From Tanypteryx hageni (lineage: Eukaryota; Arthropoda; Insecta; Odonata; Petaluridae), in the NCBI GenBank assembly GCA_028673005.1, contig CM054115.1:107875172-107939171 (forward strand): a DNA stretch of 64,000 bases, in the 5' to 3' direction. The translations under genes and the position numbers were made by a program. Below are positions 21,641 to 32,810 of this stretch, piece by piece (the first letter of the stretch is position 1; the number at the start of each line of letters is the position of its first letter). The notes beneath the pieces were generated by a model. That model saw only the letters and a program-made list of their open reading frames with translations, had not been told where the DNA came from and did no database searches.

Positions 21641-22860
21641 GCATGTATAAAAGTTTTCATTTACTCACTTATAACATTAAAATATTGTTGTTCATCATTT
21701 GCTTTAAAATTTTAAAATTGTAAAGTCAGCAAAACTTTTAAAAAACATTTATTTTACAATTAATCTTCATCTTACTATAATTCAAAATGAAATTTAAAGA
21801 AAAGGTTACAATTATTTCACAAAGACTAAGGAATATAAGCATACATTATTTAATAAGATAACAAAATTAACGTATCTATTAGCACAAATTAATGTAAAGG
21901 TAGAATTATTGAAGTAAAATGTAATGTATTTTCATACCCCTTTAAATCGTAAATTACGGAAAATCTCCCTGCTAAGCCGTATATCTGTCATTATCTTATT
22001 ACTAGATCCTGTCGAAAAGTACCTACCTCGATTTGGATTTTTAAAGACTTCAATTTAATTTACACACGGGATAAAATTGTGTAATTAAAAATCCACAAAC
22101 TATTTTATAGTGTTTTAAATAATCTTTTCGGAGTAAAAATCTTTCGAAATGAGTCATGCAGGACTAAATATATAATGGTTTAAAGGAAAATTTAACTAAC
22201 TGCCATTTCATAAATTAAAAAGGAACTCGTCTTAACTTAGGCCATAATCTCTCTTCAACAAACGTAGACTTTTAGTATTTAAAACATATTTATGAACGAA
22301 TGGAGGCGCTGTGCTGGGAAGTCCGAGTTCGTTCTATTCTAATTAATCTATCTCTATTCTAATGAATACTAAATAGCAAATATAAAAAGTCTTATTATAC
22401 CCATTAGTTGGCATTTACTCTAAAAAAATTCTATTTATGTGTTTGCCGATTTGATGAGCTCTTAGTTCTTAGAAGAGATAAATTAGCAACGGACGGATAT
22501 TACGAAAATTAAACATTACGGAAGAGAAAAAGAAAAATTAAAAGAAAACACATACGTGATATAGAAGTTCTCATAAATACGAATGTAGATAATCGTTCAT
22601 ATTAATGTTAACTAAATAAATCGTACTTTGTTTATACTCGTTGCTACGAATGACAATAATAGTTTGTTTATAGTTGCTGCTGCAAAAAAAGTTCTGGCGG
22701 GTTATGAATGTATTGTTTTATAAATTTTTCAAATAAGAACACGTACAATTAATCGTTCTTTTTAGGTAAACATATAATGTAACCAAGGTATATAAACAAC
22801 AACATCCAACCAATAAAAACCTGCCAAATATCCGCCGACCTTTACGGTAATATAATATAA
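21640..22860. other. AT-rich segment inside the LINE, origin unknown
   Basis: About 1.2 kb of very AT-rich sequence separates the RYRGSFF region from the LINE terminus, where related elements have only a few dozen codons. It is probably a further insertion, but no terminal repeats or coding traces were recognised. Confidence 0.4.
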
Positions 22861-22965
22861 GATAGGAAAAGGTAACGTAGGGAAACTAGGGACCTTTAGT
22901 GCACTGCACCCCCTGCCATACACCAAAACGGTGACTTGCAGGGTAACATGTAGATGTAGATGTAA

Positions 22966-24100
22966 AAGTATGGCTGGACCAAATGTAGGATTTTCGCATA
23001 ATTTTCAGAAGAAATTGGACATCCTGTGGTGACATTTCATCGTATTCCACATCAACAAAGGGCAAAGAACAGGAAACATGAGCAAGAGATGAAAATTGTA
23101 ATAAAAACTTGTGAACTTCATTGTTTCTTGTGCACTCAACAAACGACAGTTCAAGGTGCTTCTGAATGAAGTTGACTCACAGCACTCCAGATTGTTAATG
23201 CATAGCAACGTTAGGTGGTCTAGCTGTCGGCGTGTACTTCAGCGCTTTGTACAATATGTTTATGGAAGTAAAAAATCAGCATTTATATCAACTATACGAA
23301 AAGAAATGGTTGACAAGACTGATGTTTTTTGATAATTTCCATGCATACTTTAATTAGCTCAACAGAAAACTACAGTGTCGTGGTAAAATTGTTAAAAGCA
23401 TCATTAACATCTTAAATGGCTTTGAAAGGAAGCATAAAATATTCAAACTTGACTTAACCTCACGTACTCTAAAATACTTTTCATTAATGAAACAACACCT
23501 GGAAAGCGCGAGGATATGTTGAAGGCACTGTTTCTGATGACAGTTTAATAATGAAATCATTTTTATAAATGCTTGAGCTCTCAATTGAAGAATATCACAA
23601 CAGGTTTCATCAGTTTCTAAATCTAGACCAAACGCTGGAATTTATCACTTATCCTGACACAATTGAAAACGAAGCATTAGAGTTGCAACACATGTCTTGG
23701 TTGACTTTGAAATGCGGATGATAGAATGTCAAGAAAATTTAGTCTGGAAAACCATATTTACGGGCTTGAGAAAACAATTGGAAACACTACTTGAGCAAGA
23801 TGCAAATAGAGAAAACGGCAACAGGGCTAAAAGTATTATTTTGAGTGCTTAGAGAAGTTTATCAAATTTTTTTTAAACAAAGAAACACTTGTCTTTTGCT
23901 CTGTTGTCATTCTTTGGGATAACATATTCCTGTAAGCAATTATTTTCGTCCGTGAAATACGTAAAACCAGATTTATGAATCCGTCTCATAAACGAAATGA
24001 GTGGTTTGTATCGCTCTCGAAACAACCATATATAAGTTAAGAATTGAAGAGCTATCCAAAAATGTACAGCTGTAGATATCTCTAGCAACGAGAACGGATA
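22966..24100 (+). pseudogene. hAT transposase, 3' part
   Basis: Resumes in frame with SMAGPNVGFF and continues with HPVVTFH (degraded), VNFIVSCALNKRQFKVLLNE, VDSQHSRLLMHSNVRWSSCR, then RFVQYVYGSKKSAF. Further on, LDLTSRTLKYFSLMKQHLE and LEFITYPDTIENEALELQHM follow, and near 23880-24080 a degraded C-terminal dimerisation region (KETLVFCSVVILW, SSVKYVKPDL, IQKCTAVDIS). The order and motifs are those of Buster-like hAT transposases. At least six stops or frameshifts are present. The minus-strand frames at 23873-24245 are shadows of this part. Confidence 0.85.
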
Positions 24101-24394
24101 ACACCACTTCGTATTGGTCAGTAACTTTTAATACAAATTTGGCACCAGGCAGCAAAAATCTCTGGCATAAATCAAGAGTTTTGTCGAAATTAAAGTTGAG
24201 GAGTTTGGCCTCGTCGAATATGTTGTTTAGCCAAAGTATGCTCATGGTCGGTTGAGGTGAAATTCACGAAGTTTATGAAATTGAAGGAGCCCACGGATGG
24301 AGCCTCGTGTGACTCAACAGGGTGTCAGATACCCTGTTTAGGTTATCTTAGGAGGAAGTGGGCAGAAGTGAGGGAAGCAAAGTTTAGAGCGAAT

Positions 24395-24740
24395 TGTGAT
24401 AGGAGCGGAGGTGAGAGGGAGATGGAGGAGAGAGAGGGGGGAGAAGAGGGAGAGAGAAAAATGAGAGGAGAGAGCGAAGGAAGAGAGGAAAGAGGGAGGG
24501 AGATGGCGGAGAAGGGGAAGAGAAGCGGGAGATGGTGAGAGAGAGGTGAGGGGGAGAAGGTGGGAGGGAGAAGAGGGAGAGGGTAAGAGGGAGAAGGGAG
24601 GTGGCGTGGGTCGAGGGAAGAAGGCGAGGAGTGTTTGGAGCGGTGAGATTGCTTCGACAAAGGCGGAGCAGGATGGAGTTTGAGGGTGGCTTGTTCCGGA
24701 GGAGACAAAAGCGAACGGGAGGGTGCTAAAGCGGGGGTGA
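24395..24740. repeat. polypurine array
   Basis: GGAGAGAGAGGGGG-type A/G tract. The 121-codon minus-strand Ser/Pro-rich frame is an artefact. Confidence 0.93.
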
Positions 24741-25318
24741 GGATAAGAGAGCCAGCGGAGCGGTTAGATAATGGACCGCATTACACGAAATCGATGCGGG
24801 TTCGGGATCCGTTGATCCTCTACCTCTCTTTCTCTCTCCTTATTCTCTCGACGGGAAACCTATGCTCTTCTTTCTCTCTTTAGAATTCGCGATTGCGCAT
24901 GCATGCAAGCGAAAGAGGCTTCCATAACGACACTCTCGTTCCGAATGCTGGAATTTCTCTTCCGTGTGTTGTTTCCGTGGTGCCTTTTTCCAGAGTATTT
25001 TTCAGAGCGACAATTATTCGTCTAAAATTACGGCATTTCAACGTCAAAAATGGCGTTTGTTTTGACGACTGTCACTCGAGTCGATTTTTCCTCGCTAAGT
25101 TTCGAAATATCACTCGCGTCACGCGTGTGTTTATTATGGCTAAGAGTCTCGGGTTTCTTTTCCTCTTTTGGCTTTTTGGCTTGCTGTTGGAGTTAAAACT
25201 GTGCAATTATCGTTGTTGTTTCGTATGGATTTCTGAATAGATTTTCGACTCTAGTCCCATTTTATTAAAAATTCACGGTGTTTTCTACCATAACATACGG
25301 ACACTACACGAGGACTGG

Positions 25319-25320
<2 letters not shown>
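24741..25320. other. unassigned stretch
   Basis: 24750-24820 has a weak tRNA-like pattern (AGCGGTTAGATAATGG...GCGGGTTCGGGATCC) that I could not fold convincingly. The 115-codon frame at 24893-25240 is hydrophobic near its end but resembles no known family. Confidence 0.4.

Positions 25321-25321
<1 letters not shown>

Positions 25322-25410
<89 letters not shown>
25322..25410. repeat. (TA)n(GA)n compound microsatellite
   Basis: About 60 bp of TA followed by about 30 bp of GA, ending at the Tigger-type end. Confidence 0.97.
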
Positions 25411-25411
<1 letters not shown>

Positions 25412-25412
<1 letters not shown>

Positions 25413-27740
25413 ACATGGGGCAAAAGTCCGCAGTTTACAAATAAACGTCAGTTGCTGGCCTTATTATTACTGTCTTTCTACAATTTTTTCTGTGGATTAA
25501 GCCTGATGATTGGTCTATATAATGACCAAATCATATATCTCTATGAACTGATTTGTTTATGTAAAACATGTTAAAATTGGGAAGGGTCAAGGCAGGACTT
25601 TTGCCCCTTATGCGGGATCAGCAAGGAGCAGAAGTCCGCGAGACGAAAATGACATATAAATTATTATATAAGCATTATAAGTCGTTGTGTTGGCAAAACT
25701 GGAAAATCTGACATCAGACCTACATGAAATACAAAGGTAGTTACACACAGTTAGAAAAATGTGTAATAGGCTAAGTATAAAAAGTAAAAAAATAATACTT
25801 TTTTATTAATCCACAAAATTAATATTTTAAATAAACTACTTTCTGATAAGAATCAAATCCTATTAATAATTAGATTATTATTAGGAATAAATTTCACACA
25901 AATAAATTAACATTTTTGGTGACAATTATAGAATTAAATTTTATGCAGTCACTTTGCCCTAGCACAGCTAACAAATAAATCGTCCATCCTCGTATGAAGT
26001 ACAGTTATCATGCCGCCACTCTTAGCACGAATCACATTTTATCCAGTTTTCAGAGTCCTGATATTCACATTCGCATTCTGGACAGACAGTGTTATTCCTT
26101 GTAGCTGGCTCATCCTTATCCTTTGGTTTTATTACTTGCTGTTTGGTCACGAAAAGGCGGTTTCGAGATCCTTGCTTCATACTGTCATCCATGCGTTTTT
26201 GCCTTTCCATTTCCAATCTAGTTTTATGGGGTGTGGATGTAAGAATTACAGACTTTTTTCCTTTGCGCATCCTTTTTCTGTTTACTTTCGTTTTAGGAAC
26301 CGGAGGAATGACTGTTGGCGAATAGCTTTTCCATCTACGTTGCTATTATTCGATTGCCTCCTCTTCATGGCTCGAGGAGAGCCTTTGTTTTTGTGAGATA
26401 GGCCGCTTTGTAATCTGGCATCCAGATGTTGACGGTTGTGGTGACTGATTTTCTTTACTGCTTTGTTGTAATCGCGGAAAACTCGCAGGATAGGTGGGAT
26501 CCTCTGTTTCTTCATCGTCGTTTTCAGGATTCTGCTCAGTTACCTGAGATGACAGAAAATCTTCCTCATTAAATTTAAATCAGTCAAGAGGCATTATACT
26601 CTTCAAATGCTTTGACTGCTTTTTCTACTGTGCAGTTTTTTATGTAGGCTTTTCCAAATAGTTCTGCAACCTGAAACTGTGTTATTACTCTTCCTGGGTT
26701 GCTTACCAACCATTGATCACAGAAGCTACTGTAAAAATCCTTCAATGACTTGAAGAAATATCGGTCTTGCGGCTGGATTTTGTGGCTACTGTGCGGTGGA
26801 AGGCTTAGAATGTGAATGTTCTCATTACAGTAAGTTACTGCTTCAAGTGAAACTTGAGATGTGTGGTTGTCCAAGATAAACAACACGGGATTTTGTTCAG
26901 ATGCCTGTACATGCTGTCGAAAGTGAGATAGCCACTTAATAAATAACTCAGCATTAATGTATCCAGAATCCGAAACAAACATCACTGAACCGGGAGGGGA
27001 CCCATTTATCAATTCCTGTTTCTCACGTTTTCGTGGAAATATTAGCGCAGGGAGTACATAATTACTACTTGCGTTCATGCAACACACTGCTGTCACAAGT
27101 TGCCCCCGCTCTGCCGAAACAACCTTACCAACGGCTCTATTTCCTTTGCCACTTACCACTCTTGTTAGTTTTTTGGATACAATTGTCAAACCAGTTACAT
27201 CTATGTTGTATACTTGATTCGGAGTAAATTTGTGTTTCTCTATAAGCTCCATTAAATTGTAAAAAAACAGATCACATTGCACTTTGTTGATCCCCATTTT
27301 TCTCGCAACACTGGTCTTTTGCGGGCATGTTAAAGTTAAGTTGTTTCTTCATAAGAACGACTTTTCCCAATCAATATCCGCTATCTCTGTTGTACTGTTA
27401 AACGAGGGATTTATTTTGTTCAGAATAACATACTGATATGCCAGGCTGCGCAAGGACTTCAAAGTAAGTCCATAGAACATTTCACCCAACAACTTGCAGT
27501 GTTGTGCCAAATCGTTTTCCTGATCTAGTGTAAAAATACATTTAAATCATCATAAACCAGTTACTCCAGTATCCATTTTCCGTAGAGTTGACTCGTCAAT
27601 ACCAAAGTGTTAAGCAACTTTTCATTTTGACATACCACATGCGAGTTTATTTTCGACTTCTGCAAGCATTTCTGAAGTCACTGGCTTACGTCGACGTGCA
27701 GGCTTTTATTCTTTTTGAGATCTAAAATAGAAAGAATTTA
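25412..27740 (-). mobile_element. Tigger-type (Jerky-like) element with PHD-like finger
   Basis: The left end ACATGGGGCAAAAGTCCGC lies just after a TA, with an inverted copy of GGGGCAAAAGTCC at 25595-25608. The element carries a nearly complete, stop-ridden transposase on the minus strand (25960-27735). The matching right terminus was not found before 27900, so that end is deleted or diverged. Its position directly against a (TA)n tract fits the TA target preference of pogo elements. Confidence 0.8.
25960..27735 (-). pseudogene. Tigger/pogo transposase with C-terminal PHD-like domain
   Basis: Order on the minus strand: psq helix-turn-helix (RRKPVTSEMLAEVENKLACG, HFGIDESTLRKM), linker (LGEMFYGLTLKSLRSLAYQY, DIDWEKSFL then a stop), CPQKTSVARKMGINK, and the DDE domain. 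The catalytic motifs are VYNIDVTG (about 27190-27213), VLFILDNHTSQ (about 26855-26885) and KIQPQDRYFFKSLKD (about 26750-26784). All three Asp are retained; the family-typical Glu of the first motif is Val. After a basic linker, a Cys4-His-Cys3 pattern follows (CPEC, KCDSC, RHDNC, FIC-LC; about 25970-26100), with stops replacing two residues. At least six in-frame stops make it inactive. A 237-codon open segment (26584-27297) survives. Confidence 0.9.
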
Positions 27741-28535
27741 CCTACAATATTCGGATCTAAACTATTTTTAAAAAAAATTATAAAGTTTCTTATTTTGTCC
27801 ATCTTTTATCGCCTACAGTTCGAAATTTCTCGTGTTAAACGGTTAATTCACATATTTTGGGGAAATCTTGCCATTTTAACGGGATGTTGCCTTACCAACC
27901 CATTACATTGTTAAACCTCGAAATCCTATTGTTTATTCAATCCTTGTGGATGAAAGCATGCTTTGAATGCTTTTAATACGAGAGATGAGAGAGAGAGAGA
28001 AGGAAGGAGAGGGAAATGATTTTCATAGCAATGAATGTATACAACATTCGTTGCGTTATTTACGAGAAGGAATACATTTGAATGTAGAACATCAATCATT
28101 CGCATATTAAAATTACTTAGAATCATGGTAGGAGTTCAAGACTTGAAACTACGAACGCCTAAAAGAACGAAAGTTTGTTTTCCTGCCATCGATTTTTTAA
28201 TACACATCGAATCGATCAACAGATCACATTTTAAAGCGAGAATTTGACGCATTCTTAGTGATTCACATTGTTGCCGGTTTCGGATAATTGGGTCATTGGA
28301 TACCGTTTACTTGGATAATAGCTTCGCGTCGCATCTATTCACGAAATTTCATTTTAAAAACTTTTCCTTTGAATTTCAACGGGCATCTCCTTTGTTTAAA
28401 ATAATCTCGAATAAATTGCTGAGAGTGACAACCACCGGGCTAGATACATAAACGTGCTCTCCGCAGAATATTTTCTGTCACAAACTCCGGTATTTCTTAA
28501 AAGATACTCGCAATGAGTATCTTGTCTTTAGTTCA
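27741..28535. other. unassigned AT-rich stretch
   Basis: Contains a short (GA)n tract at 27985-28015; otherwise no feature recognised. Confidence 0.45.
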
Positions 28536-28660
28536 TCAAGCCACCGCTACCTTCTCCTCTCTACCTCCTCCTCTCTACCTCCCTCTCTCTACCTTTTCCT
28601 TTCGTCTCCCTCACCTCTCATCCTCCATATTTATCCACCTCTCCATTCCCCATTTTACTT
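28536..28660. repeat. polypyrimidine tract
   Basis: CTACCTCCTCCTCTCTACCT-type sequence, loosely iterated. Confidence 0.85.
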
Positions 28661-28912
28661 TCAATATAACATCTGTAAAATCACTACAGTGTTGTCGTGA
28701 ACATAAATATTAGTGTGCTTAACGGAGGATGGAATTCACTGAGGTTGGTTGGGACACAACATATCACAGCAATTTTCCTACTCTTTGAGACCTAATTGTT
28801 CCCGAGTCATTATGACAACCTCGATCCCCAGATCACACATCCCCTGATTAATTCCTTTCGTGATACGTTAAAAAGATAAAGATTACAAAAGTAACCATTA
28901 CAGATTCCCATG

Positions 28913-28943
<31 letters not shown>

Positions 28944-29463
28944 CATGAACTAATGACTAGGATGAGGGATATCATTGCGAATATCTTTTATGCCGCAGTC
29001 CGTGTGAGAAAACATCAGTCGGAGAGCACATTTATGTATCCAGCATGGTGATGAAACTTTCGTAATTTTATTCGAAATTGTTTTTAATATACATTTTTGA
29101 GTATCGTAAAACTTTAATCAGAAAAAAATTCAAGTTTCTATCCAATTTAAATCTTGAGATAAAGGCATTCCATATCGGCCAGACCATCACCTTTCAAATT
29201 ACAGAACGGGTAGTTGTAATTGAATTCGGATTGTTTCTAATCTCAAGAGATTTAGCCGTACATAATTGAAAATGTTTTGGCCTAATTACTCCAGCATTTT
29301 TCTCATCTTGTCAGCGCGATTACTTTTCAATCTCCATATTTTTTTTAAAGAACCGGAATATGACAGAAATAGATTATATTATTATAATATTTTGTTCATC
29401 TGGCAAGTTAGTAGTCGGAACGGGATGGAAAATTTCCAAAAGTCGGCCTTATTTAACAGGATA
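28661..29463. other. unassigned stretch with (TC)n
   Basis: (TC)n at about 28915-28943. The rest is AT-rich without recognised features. Confidence 0.45.
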
Positions 29464-29557
29464 ATGCGACCGAAAACAATGGAAATTTCAGACATTTCCG
29501 CAGAAGGAGAAGAAGGTGGAGCTGCGGAAGCGGCTCGCTCGGAAGGGAAACAACAAG
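29464..29557 (+). other. candidate short 5' coding exon (weak)
   Basis: The frame MRPKTMEISDISAEGEEGGA continues AEAARSEGKQQ and ends at AAG followed by GTAATA, which fits a splice donor. A second ATG at 29479 has a good start context (AAACAATGG). Composition is balanced and unlike the neighbouring purine arrays. No family is recognised and no following exon was found, so this is only a possibility. Confidence 0.15.
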
Positions 29558-29584
29558 GTAATAGATATAGGCGATATTGAAAAG

Positions 29585-29760
29585 TATACGTCCATCGTGA
29601 TAGAGAACAAGGAGAGGAAGGGGAGGAGAAGGGATGGCAATGAGGAGGGGATGGGAATGAGGAGGGGATGGGAATGAGGAGGGGATGGGAATGAGGAGGG
29701 GATGGGAAGGGGTGGACGGGAGGGGGTGGGAGGGAGAGAGAGAGAAGTGAAAAGGAGTGT
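29585..29760. repeat. purine minisatellite, 17-bp unit
   Basis: GAGGAGGGGATGGGAAT (17 bp) is repeated four times in near-perfect register from about 29642 to 29709, inside a longer purine tract. Confidence 0.95.
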
Positions 29761-29824
29761 TGGAGAGCACAAACTGTTGCCACGGCGATGTTATTGTCCT
29801 CGAAGGGCGTTCCGACGGACGTGG

Positions 29825-30005
29825 AAAAGAGAGAGAGAGAGGGAGGATGTGAGCGACGCAAAGAAAAGAGGCGTATGGATAAATAAGAGACATCTCGGAA
29901 TAACCTTTTCCCCACCCTCCCTCTTTCCCTTCTATTTCTCCCCACTTTCCCCACCCTCCCTCCTTCCCCGCTCTTTCTCTATTTCCCTCTCATCCCTCCC
30001 TCATA
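29825..30005. repeat. short purine then pyrimidine tracts
   Basis: (GA)n at 29830-29850 is followed by unique sequence and then CCCTCCCTCTTTCCC-type pyrimidine sequence at 29908-30000, with the block CCCCACYTTCCCCACCCTCC duplicated. Confidence 0.8.
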
Positions 30006-30384
30006 TGGATATTAAGGTATGCACATATGTATGTATTTATAAATGATTTTTTCTTTCTTTCAAATCGTTTTTTCCCCTTAACTATTTAGGAATTTTTCGC
30101 GGTTTTTTATACCTCTCTTCTCTTTGTAGGTGTGGGAAATCTTTGTCTGTGTTTAAACAAAGCTGATACACAGTTTTTTTTACCCACATAACTAACAATA
30201 TTCTATGATAATGCTCTATGATCTATTAACCAATATATAATTAATTTGTAATTAATGTGTATTTTATTGTAATTCATATGTAATTCATATGTAATTCATT
30301 TGTTTTTAATAAGTAAATATTGTAATTACATGACAAAATGGTTAAATGTAAGAAGGGATTAATTAATTTCGCCTAAATAAATTC
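30006..30384. other. AT-rich stretch with 11-bp tandem repeat
   Basis: TGTAATTCATA is repeated three times at 30269-30299. Otherwise nothing recognised. Confidence 0.6.
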
Positions 30385-30505
30385 GTTTGTCTGTCTGTCT
30401 CTCCCGCTTTCCCCACCCCTCCCGTTTTCTCCGCCCTTTCTCTTCCTCTTTCCCCAAATGCGAGTGGAGAGGGAGTGAGGGAGAAAGGGGAGAGGAGGCA
30501 ACAAT
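30385..30505. repeat. pyrimidine-to-purine tract
   Basis: Begins with (TCTG)n after AAATAAATTCGTTTG, continues as C/T-rich sequence, and switches to A/G-rich at about 30465. The AAATAAA plus tetranucleotide start resembles the LINE tails at 15042 and 10449. Confidence 0.7.
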
Positions 30506-31465
30506 TGGAGATATGACACATTTTTTCGGCCTTTTCGCCTGCAAACGGTGGGTTTCGAGGTTGCAATTGCACTGTCATCGTAGAACGCAACAGCTGTTAT
30601 TTATGCCTTTTAGTGTTCGGAGGTATTTCCACATGTTTAGTTAGGAGATTCCCAAACTGCGGACAGTACGCAGTAATTTCATTCAGCCCGGTCTGCCTCA
30701 ACTTCTAAAACATGCATAATCGTAAATTTGTCTACAGAAAGTGCCACACAGACCGCGCAAGTCAGCGCTCCGTCGGAGGGAACATTAAGCAGTTGGTGCT
30801 CTTCGTTAATAGTAGGCTAATGCCTCCACCGGGTTTCCCTCATCCCTGATGTGTTCAGCGTGGAAGGAGTACTGGCTATAATAATCCAAGAGGTTGATTA
30901 GCCAGAAATACACGCAAACAAACAGACAGGAGATGTCACAAGATATCGTATATGAAGTTTAAGTACTAATTTCGAGTACAAGGATGCAGAATACTTGCAA
31001 TATAGATGTATGACGTTTCAAAATGAAAAATCTAAACACAAGTTCTTTGAAACTTAAACTCGACCTTATTACTCACATGAAAGTTCGTATGTAACTCCCA
31101 CAGCGGTATTTTAGTAAAAGTTCAAGTAGATAATAAAAATACAAAGGCATAACTTGCGAAATAGAATTGAAAATCAGGACTTACACAAGAAAAAAGCTTC
31201 GTTTGGAATTTTAGAAAGTACAATTTTCCATAAAGCTCAGTTTGAAGAAGAAAAGTAATGAAATATTTAACATCATCTCCTGATTGGCGATAGCACTTGA
31301 CGTTGCAAATGGAATAATGCACGGAGGCTCATGAGAGTAAATAGATTTCAAAACAAGTGGAAGAGGACTCGAAACACGCATGCGAACACGAAAACGCATT
31401 CAGAAACTCAAAATGACAGCGATTAACGGCCTCGAGTGGCTCCCGGCGCTATATGCCGAGCAAAA
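30506..31465. other. unassigned stretch
   Basis: GC-richer at 30640-30870; no gene or terminal repeat identified. Confidence 0.4.
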
Positions 31466-32510
31466 GCTCTCACCCACTCTATCCCTACTCCCTCCCTCCC
31501 CTCTCTCACTCCTCCCTCACTCACCTCCCACACCCCTCCCTCCCTCTCCTTCCATCGCTCGCCTCTCCCACTCCCTCTCCTTCCATCACTAGCGTCTATC
31601 ACTCCTCACTCCCTTCCTCACTTCTCCCCCTCTCACTCCTTTCTCCCTCCCTCACTCCTTCCCTCTCTCACTTCTCCCTCGCTCTCTCACACCTCCCTCC
31701 CTCACTCCTCCCTCCCTTACTCCTCCCTCCCTCACTTACTCCTTCCTCCCTCGCTTACTCCTCCCTCACTCACTTACTCCTCCCTCCCTCCCTTACCCCT
31801 CCTTCCCTCACTCCTTCCACCCTCCCTCCGTCCTTCCTCCATCCCTTCCTCCCTCCCTCACTCCTTCCACCCTCCCTCCGTCCTTCATCCATCCCTTCCT
31901 CCCTCTCTCACTTACTCCTCCCTCACTCACTTACTCCTCCCTCCCTCACTTAATCCTCCCTCACTCACTTACTCCTCCCTCCCTCACTTAATCCTCCCTC
32001 ACTCCTTCCTCCTTCCATCACTCCTTCCTCCCTCACTTACTTCTCCCTCGCACACTCCTCTTTCGCTCACTCCTCCGTGTCGCTCACTACTCACTCCTCC
32101 CTCCCTCACTCCTCCCTCACTCATTCCTCCCTCTCCATCCCTCTCCATCCCTCTCCATTCCTCTCCATTTACTCTCCCTCCCTCTCCATTCCTCTCCCTC
32201 TCTCTCCATCCCTCTCCCTCCCTCTCCATCCCTCTCCCTCCCTCTCCATCCCTCTCCCTCCCTTTCCATCCCTCTCCCTCCCTTTCCATCCCTCTCCCTC
32301 CCTCTCCATCCCTCTCCCTCCCTCTCCATCCATCTCCATTCCTCTCCCTCCCTCCCTCTCCCTCCCTCCCTCTCCCTCCCTCTCCATCCCTCTCCATCCC
32401 TTCCCCCTGCCTCTCACTCTCTCTCCCTCCCTCTCCCCCGCTCTCATCCTGCATCTCATCTCCCCCCCTCTCTCTCCACCTCCCCCCGTTCTTCATGTCC
32501 CTACTTTTTC
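31466..32510. repeat. ~1 kb polypyrimidine array
   Basis: The left part is built from CTCCCTCACTCCTCCCTC-like units, including a ~60-bp duplicated block (CACTCCTTCCACCCTCCC at about 31810 and 31858). The right part iterates the 20-bp unit CTCTCCATCCCTCTCCCTCC about eight times (32190-32340). Frames of up to 388 codons cross it and are artefacts. Confidence 0.97.
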
Positions 32511-32810
32511 TATCTGCGAACGCTGCCTTCCCTCTCACGCACCTCTCTCTCTATTTCGCTTCTGCCTGCGCTCCAGTGAATGTGTGCTCGCCTTATTCTT
32601 AAATTGGGAATCACTTGCTGTCGCCATGAGATCATAGGCGTCGCGTGCTATTTAAGTGAACGGTTCAGCTGGGTAAAATTGTATTTTTGGAGATTTATCT
32701 CTCAAATAATTAATGGAACGGTTAACAAAGATTTTTGAACCAATTCTTTTTGTATATTTTAAGATGCGAGAAATGTGTTGATGGATTGCGACGGAAGGGA
32801 GCGTTTAAAC

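Larger units (their letters stand above)
21105..22964 (+). mobile_element. CR1-like LINE, 5'-truncated, inserted in the hAT
   Basis: Begins abruptly in ORF2, shortly before LVKYLGFTIHRDFL, and ends with ATGTAGATGTAGATGTA, a (TAGATG)n tail typical of non-LTR elements that end in short tandem repeats. Just before the tail the sequence reads CTGCACCCCCTGCCATACAC, consistent with the end of ORF2 or the 3' UTR. Removing 21105-22964 rejoins the hAT codons as GCA CCA AGT ATG GCT GGA (A-P-S-M-A-G), which is the expected hAT sequence, so the boundaries are good to within about 2 bp. Any target duplication is at most 2 bp. Confidence 0.85.
20571..24164 (+). mobile_element. hAT (Buster-type) transposon with exact ends, split by a LINE
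   Basis: The left end CAGGGATAGCGAACC plus subterminal GGTGCCAACATTGGC is matched on the complement of the right end by CAGAGATTTTTGCTGCCTGG and GTGCCAAATTTG. Flanks carry a perfect 8-bp duplication GCATAAAT at 20563-20570 and 24165-24172, centred on TA. The interior encodes a decayed hAT transposase in two parts (20839-21103 and 22966-24100), separated by a LINE at 21105-22964. Without the LINE the element would be about 1.7 kb plus the missing N-terminus, so it was probably already incomplete when it inserted. Confidence 0.93.

Noticed and set aside
23873..24245. Two overlapping minus-strand frames with protein-like composition
   Set aside because: The plus strand in the same interval encodes the hAT C-terminal region, and the right hAT end with its duplication falls at 24164, so the minus frames are shadows.
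26010..26396. Plus-strand frame of 128 codons
   Set aside because: It is antisense to the Tigger C-terminal linker and PHD-like region.
31436..32602. 388-codon open frame, the longest in the window
   Set aside because: It lies entirely within a polypyrimidine array and encodes only Ser/Pro/Leu/His-rich low-complexity peptide. The same array yields long frames in other registers and on the other strand.
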